A stretch of 32,826 bases of DNA from Deltaproteobacteria bacterium (lineage in GTDB: Bacteria > Desulfobacterota > UBA8473): positions 1-32,826 of the forward strand of contig DAOWME010000004.1 of the NCBI GenBank assembly GCA_030643245.1. Direction: 5' to 3'. The notes under the pieces are model-generated. The model made no database searches. It was not told the origin of the DNA and saw only the letters and a program-made list of their open reading frames with translations. Of the stretch, positions 27,755 to 32,826 are shown piece after piece (position 1 is the first letter of the stretch; each line of letters begins with the position of its first letter). The position numbers and the translations under genes were made by a program.

Positions 27755-28795
27755 CTATTGGTATTTTGTATCCATTATTTTGCTGACAGTCCTGGCAGTG
27801 TAGTCAACCATTGGAACGATGTCACAGTAGTTCATCCTGGTTGGCCCAATTACTCCCAGGGTACCCGAAGCATTTTCTCCCCAAGTGTAAGGAGAAGCAA
27901 TTATACTGCATTCCTGCATTTCCTGAAATTGATTTTCTGTGCCTATGATTATCTGGATTCCCTCACCCTGGATTACCTGATCCAACAATTTCACCAGGAT
28001 GTTTTTCTCTTCGAATGCCCGAAATAGGGTTTTCACCTTTTCCATGTCGCAGAATTCAGGGCAGTCAAAGATATTAAACTTTCCATCTATAAAGACATCA
28101 TCATCCATGTCGCTGCTAAAGGCCTCCTGGCTGAGCCTCAACGCCTGTGACAACAACCAGTCGCACATATTCTTTTCTTTCTTCATCTCATTGATAATTT
28201 TCTTCCTGACATCCTTCAAACTCAGGTCACTCAAGATCTCATTCAGATATTTGGTAAACTTATGCAACTCATCCTGAGAGAGTTCTTCCTCAGTTTCTAT
28301 TATCTTATTCCGTACTTTTCCTACTTTTGGTATAAAGACAGCAAGTATCTGATTTTTTCGCAGCTTGATAAATTCTATCTGCTCGAAGATCATATTCCCG
28401 AATTTGGGCGCTATAATAATCCCTGTATATTGAGAGAAGTTAGAAAGAAGGCTTGAAGTCTCCTTCATAATATCAATTAGCTGGAGGTTTTGGGGGCGAT
28501 ATGTTCTGTCAATGTTTTGTTTTTCTTTTTTGGTGAGTTTTCTCACCGTTAAGATACAGTCCACGTAGTAACGCAGTCCCATGTCTGTTGGAATTCTTCC
28601 CGCTGATGTATGGGGTTGAGATAAGTACCCTATTTCTTCGATATCCGCCATGACGTTCCTAATGGAAGCTGCGCTCAGATCCAGGTTGTGCTTCTTTGAA
28701 ATCGTACGGGAACCAACAGGTTCACCGGTGGCGATATATTCGCTGACTACTGCTTGCAAAATATTCTTGCCTCTCTTTGAGAGCCGTTCAACCAT
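27755..28795 (-). CDS. hrcA: Heat-inducible transcription repressor HrcA
   Basis: Represses class I heat-shock genes by binding CIRCE; GroEL keeps it active. The 346 residues show the N-terminal winged helix (LDLSAASIRNVMADIEEIGYLSQPHTSAGRIPTDMGLRYYVD, cited in parts: SAASIRNVMADIEE and HTSAGRIPTDMG, about 40-76), the middle dimerisation region and the C-terminal GVIGPTRMNYCDIVPMVDY. Both CIRCE sites in the window, at groESL and 250 bases upstream of this gene, are expected targets, so it should regulate itself. The usual partners grpE and dnaK are not adjacent. Confidence 0.96.
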   Translation of the reverse strand: MVERLSKRGKNILQAVVSEYIATGEPVGSRTISKKHNLDLSAASIRNVMADIEEIGYLSQPHTSAGRIPTDMGLRYYVDCILTVRKLTKKEKQNIDRTYRPQNLQLIDIMKETSSLLSNFSQYTGIIIAPKFGNMIFEQIEFIKLRKNQILAVFIPKVGKVRNKIIETEEELSQDELHKFTKYLNEILSDLSLKDVRKKIINEMKKEKNMCDWLLSQALRLSQEAFSSDMDDDVFIDGKFNIFDCPEFCDMEKVKTLFRAFEEKNILVKLLDQVIQGEGIQIIIGTENQFQEMQECSIIASPYTWGENASGTLGVIGPTRMNYCDIVPMVDYTARTVSKIMDTKYQ

Positions 28796-28829
28796 TTTTT
28801 GTATCCCATTCTATACAATGGTATTTCAT

Positions 28830-29027
28830 TAGTGCCCATCCGGAAATGGGCCTTTGAGAAAATGGGCACTAAACGGTTTCAAATTCAGAAAATGGGGAAT
28901 TCTTTTCTGAGCAAGATCACACGAGCCTCTTGGGCCAACCAATAGATTGTTGTGCGTCCCAAGCGTATACCCCAGGAGAACCCAATACAAGCGTAAAAAA
29001 ACCATTTTTGGATGGGAACGCTATTAA
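28830..29027. mobile_element. Family 1 element between the CIRCE operator and hrcA
   Basis: The outer ends TAGTGCCCATCCGGAAATGG (from 28830) and CCATTTTTGGATGGGAACGCTA (to 29027) are inverse. A 42-base inner unit, TAGTGCCCAT (28830-28839) to ATGGGCACTA (28862-28871), is itself a TA-flanked hairpin, so two nested events may be present. It lengthens the hrcA leader by about 200 bases. Confidence 0.7.
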
Positions 29028-29051
29028 ATAAGGCGCTCACTACGTTAGCAC

Positions 29052-29078
29052 TTAGCACTCTTTGATGTTGAGTGCTAA
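29052..29078. promoter_or_regulatory. CIRCE operator of hrcA
   Basis: TTAGCACTC (29052-29060), nine bases, GAGTGCTAA (29070-29078) is an exact CIRCE. Unlike the groE copy, the symmetry stops at the core. It follows the -10 of the predicted hrcA promoter by six bases, so HrcA should repress its own gene. Confidence 0.93.
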
Positions 29079-29084
29079 ACCTAT

Positions 29085-29113
29085 AAGCTAGCAGCCAGTA
29101 ACCTCGTTGTCAA
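29085..29113 (-). promoter_or_regulatory. hrcA promoter
   Basis: On the minus strand TTGACA (29108-29113), 17 bases, TAGCTT (29085-29090), directly followed by CIRCE. The -35 is perfect, the -10 moderate. The distance to the hrcA start is about 285 bases because a repeat element lies between. Confidence 0.6.
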
Positions 29114-29129
29114 GAAAAAAATCTTCTTC

Positions 29130-29175
29130 TAGGGACGGGGACGAAATAACTTCCTCAAGTCGTCCCCGTCCCTTA
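29130..29175. repeat. Family 2 element with internal deletion
   Basis: Only the ends remain: AGGGACGGGGACGA (29131-29144) pairs perfectly with TCGTCCCCGTCCCT (29160-29173), with AATAACTTCCTCAAG between. The left side is the usual left end and the right side the usual right end, so the middle of about 140 bp was lost. Confidence 0.85.
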
Positions 29176-29253
29176 AGCGGTAAATCTGACCAACTGCACA
29201 GGTCGAAACTTTCAAGTGCCCACTTTCTTAAGAGGCCATTAATGGGTGGGCAC
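29174..29253. repeat. Family 3 fragment and a short GTGCCCAC hairpin
   Basis: AAGCGGTAAATCTGACC, then CTGCACAGGTCGAAA (to 29209), matches the middle of family 3 and directly abuts family 2. It is followed by GTGCCCAC (29216-29223) and GTGGGCAC (29246-29253), a small inverted repeat like that at 28830-28871. Confidence 0.6.
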
Positions 29254-29264
29254 CAATTAACACT

Positions 29265-29798
29265 TTAATTCATCTCTCTCTGAGAGTACCTGAACCCTTT
29301 TTGTTTCTCTAAAAACTCTTGAAGGGTCATATTATTGTAATGTTTATCTTTGATGTACTTCAGTACCCCAATGAACCTATCGGGAGGTACATAGCCGGAA
29401 AGTGGCCCTATGGAAGTGCCGTTATACTCTAAAAACCAAATAGTAGGGAGCCCCCTCACCCCATACTTTGATTTCAGCCCCCTTTCTCTGTCTGTGTTTG
29501 CCTTTATGGTAACAAAGTTCTCTTTCAGACAGTCAATAATTGATCTGTCGCTAAATGTACTATGGTCCATCTTCTTACAATAGTAACACCAGTCTGTATA
29601 AAACATAATCATGATAAGTTTCTTCTCACTCAGGGCCTTTTGCAACCCCATATCATGACTAAGCCAATCCAGCTTTTCAGTTGAGGGGGAACTACTGGCT
29701 GGCAGTAGCGTTTTTCCTGTCTGACCTGTTATGCCTGCAGCCACAGTTGCCAGGATGCCGACAATTACTATACCCACAAATACCATTCTCTTCGACAT
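29265..29798 (-). CDS. Membrane-anchored or exported thioredoxin-like protein
   Basis: 177 residues. An N-terminal hydrophobic segment (about 5-23, VFVGIVIVGILATVAAG) after SKR acts as a signal anchor or signal peptide. The mature part is a thioredoxin fold with the redox pair C71, C74 in YTDWCYYCKKM and the cis-proline segment GVRGLPTIWFLE (about 112-123). It resembles the C-terminal domain of DsbD and other periplasmic thioredoxin-like proteins that reduce disulfides in the envelope. Its ribosome site is AAGGAGGG. It follows the VWA gene by 21 bases and probably belongs to the moxR-VWA operon, which suggests a joint role in envelope redox work or cofactor maturation. That role is inference. 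Confidence 0.85.
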   Translation of the reverse strand: MSKRMVFVGIVIVGILATVAAGITGQTGKTLLPASSSPSTEKLDWLSHDMGLQKALSEKKLIMIMFYTDWCYYCKKMDHSTFSDRSIIDCLKENFVTIKANTDRERGLKSKYGVRGLPTIWFLEYNGTSIGPLSGYVPPDRFIGVLKYIKDKHYNNMTLQEFLEKQKGFRYSQREMN

Positions 29799-29819
29799 CT
29801 GAGATTTACCCTCCTTTCA

Positions 29820-31013
29820 TCAATGTTTCTGCATCAAGCAGCTTACTGTTTTTTCCAGGCCATCAAGGCTCAGTTCAAACATAGGAAATACCTCCCGGAT
29901 AATGTTGATAGTACGGGTGTAAGGCCATTCATGTACGAGCTTGGGGTTGAGCCAGACAGAGTGAGGGAAGGTGTTTGCTATAAATTGGAGCTTTTCAATA
30001 CTGGGCTTTCCTGATCGCTCTTCCATGTGAATGGAACCATCCGCGGCAAGGAGCTCGAAGGGGGCCATGCTCGCATCGCCCACAATAATGATGCGCGTTT
30101 CCGGGTCGAGGCGTATTAGGTCATCTACATGGTATGGCTTCTGTCGTCTCGGAGGGTCTTCCCATAGGTTATCGTAGATTGCGTTGTGAAAGAAGAAGGT
30201 CTTGAGATCCCCAAACTGAGCCCGGCTATAATTGAAAAGGGTCTGAACCATCTCAATATAAGGGTCCATGGACCATCCCCCATTGTCGATGGCCAAGATT
30301 ACCTTCAATCGATCCTTAAGTGCCCGGTCAAATATGATCTCTATCTCACCTGCATTCTTCATGGTCTGATAAATTGTCTCATCAATATTGATTTGGTCTC
30401 TGGGACCCACAGACACCATACTCCTCAGCCTCTTTAGGGCTTCCCCCATCTGGGACTGAGTCAGTGGGCCGTCGTGGGAATAATCCTTATACCTCCTGTC
30501 CAAAGCAACTTTGACGGCTGATTTGTTTCTAGACACCCCACCCACTCGCATGCCGCCTGGGTGGTATCCGGAATGCCCTACAGGTGAAGTTCCTCTGGTG
30601 CCGATCCACTTGTTCCCCCCATGATGTGCCTCGGTCTGTTCCTTTAACCGTTCCAGAAAATAATCGAGTAATTCGTCGGGGCTCAATCGGGAGAGTTCAT
30701 CTTCATTTAGGCCAAGTAAATCGGCCAACTCGCCCGGGTCTTGCAGCCATTCGTCAAGTAAGCACCTGGCAACCTCAGACAGCTCAAAAGAATCCGGCTC
30801 TTGGAGTTCGATGCCTTCAAAATGATACGCAAATACTTGATCGTAAAGGTCAAAATACCGCTCACTTTTTATAAGGATAGAGCGGGATGCAGTGTAAAAA
30901 TCATCAACAGAGTTGATAAGCCCCATACCAAGGGCTTTTTGAAGCCTAAGGAAGGAAGTGGGGGAAACGGGAACACCTACCCTCCTCAATGTATAGAAAA
31001 AATCAGTAAACAT
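29820..31013 (-). CDS. VWA domain protein (CoxE-like), partner of MoxR
   Basis: 397 residues, no signal peptide. The N-terminal half (about 1-130) is helical and acidic; a Gly-rich linker (about 131-160, HHGGNKW, HPGGMRVGG) follows; the C-terminal half is a von Willebrand A domain. Its metal-site motif is degenerate: VILAIDNGGWSMD (D243) in place of DxSxS. Later VWA parts include KTFFFHNAIYDNLW and RIIIVGDASMAP. MoxR ATPases and VWA partners usually assemble or insert metal cofactors in other proteins; no such client gene is visible here. GAGGAAAAGG precedes the ATG. It sits between moxR (71-base gap) and the thioredoxin-like gene (21-base gap). Confidence 0.87.
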   Translation of the reverse strand: MFTDFFYTLRRVGVPVSPTSFLRLQKALGMGLINSVDDFYTASRSILIKSERYFDLYDQVFAYHFEGIELQEPDSFELSEVARCLLDEWLQDPGELADLLGLNEDELSRLSPDELLDYFLERLKEQTEAHHGGNKWIGTRGTSPVGHSGYHPGGMRVGGVSRNKSAVKVALDRRYKDYSHDGPLTQSQMGEALKRLRSMVSVGPRDQINIDETIYQTMKNAGEIEIIFDRALKDRLKVILAIDNGGWSMDPYIEMVQTLFNYSRAQFGDLKTFFFHNAIYDNLWEDPPRRQKPYHVDDLIRLDPETRIIIVGDASMAPFELLAADGSIHMEERSGKPSIEKLQFIANTFPHSVWLNPKLVHEWPYTRTINIIREVFPMFELSLDGLEKTVSCLMQKH

Positions 31014-31084
31014 CCTTTTCCTCTTCTAACACCACTTATCTCTTCCCGATGCAATGGCCCCAGGTGACCCCGGTTGCCGCCTCA

Positions 31085-31954
31085 TCATGTCCTGGAACGT
31101 GCCACATTGTTTCTGGCGACAACATAATCCGGACTCTTCTTGAAAAGGACCCCTAAATACGGAACATTACCCTTGATAAGGCTCTTGACCCTAAAGTCGG
31201 GGTCTGCTTTCAGCGCCCTGATCCAGTTGATGAGTTCCCTCGTGGCCGGTTTTTTCTCGACACCCCTGATATCTCTCAAACGGTAAAAAGTTTTCACAGC
31301 ACTATCCATGAGATCCTTGCTGATATCAGGAAAATGAACCGTTATGATCTTTCTCATGAGCTCCTCTTCCGGAAATGCGATGTGATGGAAGTTACAGCGA
31401 CCTAAAAAAGGATCGGAGAGGTCCTTCTTAGCGTTAGACGTTATGACCATGACGGGTCTGTATTCGGCCGTTATGGTCTTATCAATCTCAATAATATCAA
31501 ATTTCATCTGGTCCAGGATATCGAGCATATCGTCTTGAAAATCCGTATCGGCTTTGTCTATCTCATCTATGAGAAGGACTACCCTCTCATGGAAAACGAA
31601 AGACTGTCCGATCTTTCCCATCTTTATGTAGTCTTCAATATTGCTTACATCCCTCTGGGAATCGCCAAACCTGCTGTCATTTAGGCGTGTGAGCGTGTCG
31701 TATTGGTAGAGGGCTTCTACAAGCTTCATACTGGATTTGACATTGAGGACTATAAGGTTCATCTGGAGAGCTTCGGCAATGGCATGCGCCAGCATGGTCT
31801 TGCCTGTACCAGGCTCTCCTTTGAGCAAGAGAGGCATCTCAAGGGCCATGGATATGTTAACGATCTGGGCCAGCTCCTCATCCAGGACATATTTTGAAGC
31901 CCCGCAGAATTGCATCAATGAACTCTCAGCACTCATATGACTACTCTTTGGCAT
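31085..31954 (-). CDS. moxR: MoxR-family AAA+ ATPase
   Basis: A chaperone-like AAA+ ATPase working with the VWA protein encoded next. From ATG 31954 it has 289 residues. Walker A GEPGTGKT is at 46-53, Walker B VVLLIDEIDK at about 125-134, and sensor 1 VMVITSNAKKDLSDPFLGRC follows with the arginine-finger region. I chose 31954 because GGGGGAGGA lies upstream at good spacing. An in-frame ATG at 32029 would add 25 residues of low quality that reach the edge of a family 2 repeat. The substrate cannot be read from this window. Confidence 0.92.
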   Translation of the reverse strand: MPKSSHMSAESSLMQFCGASKYVLDEELAQIVNISMALEMPLLLKGEPGTGKTMLAHAIAEALQMNLIVLNVKSSMKLVEALYQYDTLTRLNDSRFGDSQRDVSNIEDYIKMGKIGQSFVFHERVVLLIDEIDKADTDFQDDMLDILDQMKFDIIEIDKTITAEYRPVMVITSNAKKDLSDPFLGRCNFHHIAFPEEELMRKIITVHFPDISKDLMDSAVKTFYRLRDIRGVEKKPATRELINWIRALKADPDFRVKSLIKGNVPYLGVLFKKSPDYVVARNNVARSRT

Positions 31955-32031
31955 AGTCTGTTCCTCCCCCTTCACGCACGAGGCACCCGTTCGGGAGACC
32001 GAAGGCGTATATGGGATTGTATGGTTCAAAT

Positions 32032-32145
32032 TAGGGACGAGGCCGAAATAACTTCCTCAAGTTGGCGCTCAGATTTAGGTTAGATTTGTTCGATCTGAAA
32101 GCGCAAAACCGCAGGAATAGTCTGACCTATTTCGAGGATTTTGTA
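32032..32145. repeat. Family 2 element, truncated on the right
   Basis: It matches the left part and centre of the copy at 7065 (TAGGGACGAGGCCGAAATAAC, TTGGCGCTCAGATTTAGG, CGCAAAACCGCAGGAATAG), then breaks after GAGGATTTTGTA, where another element begins. It lies directly upstream of moxR. Confidence 0.82.
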
Positions 32146-32149
32146 TGTA

Positions 32150-32254
32150 TGGTTGGTTCCCCATTCAGAAATGAGAATTTTTTTGCAAGGTCAAGGGATT
32201 GTATTGGGCAGACCGACGTACAGATTGCAAAAAAGGGCATTTCTGGATTAGAAC
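32150..32254. mobile_element. Family 1-like miniature element at the truncation point
   Basis: GGTTCCCCATTCAGAAATGAG with TTTTTTTGCAA at the left is the inverse, with mismatches, of TTGCAAAAAAGGGCATTTCTGG...AGAAC at the right (ending near 32251). About 105 bp. It starts where the family 2 copy stops, so its insertion probably caused the truncation. Confidence 0.55.
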
Positions 32255-32318
32255 TACTGATCTCAATATATATCGCTTTGTAAATTCTGTCAAATTTCAT
32301 TTAACAAAACCGGCATTG

Positions 32319-32444
32319 ACGCATGAATGCGTTGGTAATATAGCAATTTGTCATGCATGATCCCGACTCTCCATAACAGCTTTATTACGAGCTTATCGTT
32401 CTTCCTGTATGGTTCCGTACAGGCTCTTGGAGTTCGGGATTGAG
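32319..32444. other. Structured intergenic sequence of unknown nature
   Basis: ACGCAT-GA-ATGCGT (32319-32332) is a perfect hairpin. Further on, ATCCCGACTCTCC (32360-32372) faces GGAGTTCGGGAT (32433-32444), enclosing CCTGTA (32404-32409) / TACAGG (32418-32423). Together they give a branched stem. No protein or known RNA is recognised, and no other gene is visible in 31955-32826. Confidence 0.35.
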
Positions 32445-32555
32445 GTTTGATTAATTTCTCCGAAAACCATTGCCAATACTAAAACTCTGACATGTGTGTC
32501 AAGGCTGTCGCAGAAAAACAAACCGCAAGTAAAGATCAAGAAACATCTTTTTAAT

Positions 32556-32650
32556 TAGTGCCCATCCATAAATGGTCTTTTTGCACAATCTCTGCGTTAT
32601 GCTCAAAAAATAATCCTCGGAATATTAAACCTTACCTTTCGCTAGTTTTT
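32556..32650. mobile_element. Family 1 element, left part only
   Basis: TAGTGCCCATCCATAAATGG, CTCTGCGTTATGC and AAAAAATAATCCTCGGAATAT match element A (27382-27526) over about 80 bases. No right terminal repeat follows before the window ends, so the copy is truncated or its end has diverged. The rest to 32826 is AT-rich, with nothing recognised. Confidence 0.7.
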
Positions 32651-32826
32651 TGTACCTTTTTTAATTTTATTGATTCAATCTCTATGGAAAATTCATTTTT
32701 TCCTATGCCATATCTGAACATGTATCACAATTTTCATAATACCTTATACTTGATCTGTAGAATCGGTATCTCTATCATAAAAAAGATTAGAAGTGGGGTA
32801 AAAGTGTCAAAAAGTGTACGAAAATA

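Noticed and set aside
32062-32283. 73-residue plus-strand frame
   Set aside because: It runs through two repeat elements; the translation is repeat sequence.

Overview
The window looks like chromosomal DNA of a strictly anaerobic Gram-negative bacterium, most like a deltaproteobacterium (Desulfobacterota in the broad sense). The indications are the gene orders ileS-lspA and rimP-nusA-infB-ylxP-rbfA-nrnA-truB-rpsO-pnp, a DksA/TraR zinc-finger protein, HrcA/CIRCE control of groESL, an oxygen-sensitive class III ribonucleotide reductase, a B12-dependent acyl-CoA mutase and a MoxR-VWA pair. No taxonomic marker was searched, so this assignment is inference.

Layout. The left end (1-1450) holds a DksA-like gene on the minus strand inside repeat-rich DNA, then the groE promoter with a CIRCE operator embedded in a perfect 24-bp-arm palindrome. 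1451-3412 is groES-groEL, closed by a hairpin terminator. 3632-6903 is ileS-lspA with overlapping stop and start. 7283-7358 is tRNA-Gly(CCC), followed by a strong terminator and then the transcription/translation operon (7572-17336): rimP, nusA, infB, ylxP, rbfA, nrnA, truB, rpsO, pnp. This parallels the E. coli metY-rimP-nusA-infB operon but with a different tRNA at its head. Two mobile-type foldback repeats sit inside the operon.

On the minus strand, 24482 down to 17438, lie a two-subunit B12-dependent acyl-CoA mutase (24482-22377), then nrdD, a small thioredoxin-like gene, nrdG and a gene for an uncharacterised protein with a possible deoxyhypusine-synthase-like fold. The nrdD promoter has two NrdR-type boxes 32 bp apart. 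The mutase lacks the carboxylate-binding arginine and has asparagine in place of the catalytic-site histidine known from methylmalonyl-CoA mutase, so its substrate is probably not methylmalonyl-CoA.

The right part carries a eukaryote-like fused hisHF gene on the plus strand, a convergent NYN-domain RNase-like protein, hrcA with its own CIRCE operator, and a minus-strand operon moxR - VWA protein - membrane-anchored thioredoxin-like protein. The HrcA made here would control both CIRCE sites in the window, its own and that of groESL.

Most intergenic space is filled by three families of small palindromic elements: (1) TA-flanked miniature elements with TAGTG...CACTA ends; (2) a roughly 185-bp full-length foldback whose ends read AGGGACGGGGACG; (3) a sequence with the core ACGAAATAAGTAGCCGG that repeatedly abuts family 2. 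No transposase gene is present in the window. The best candidates for undescribed biology are the variant acyl-CoA mutase, the deoxyhypusine-synthase-like gene of the nrd operon, the MoxR/VWA/thioredoxin operon, and the composite repeat elements.
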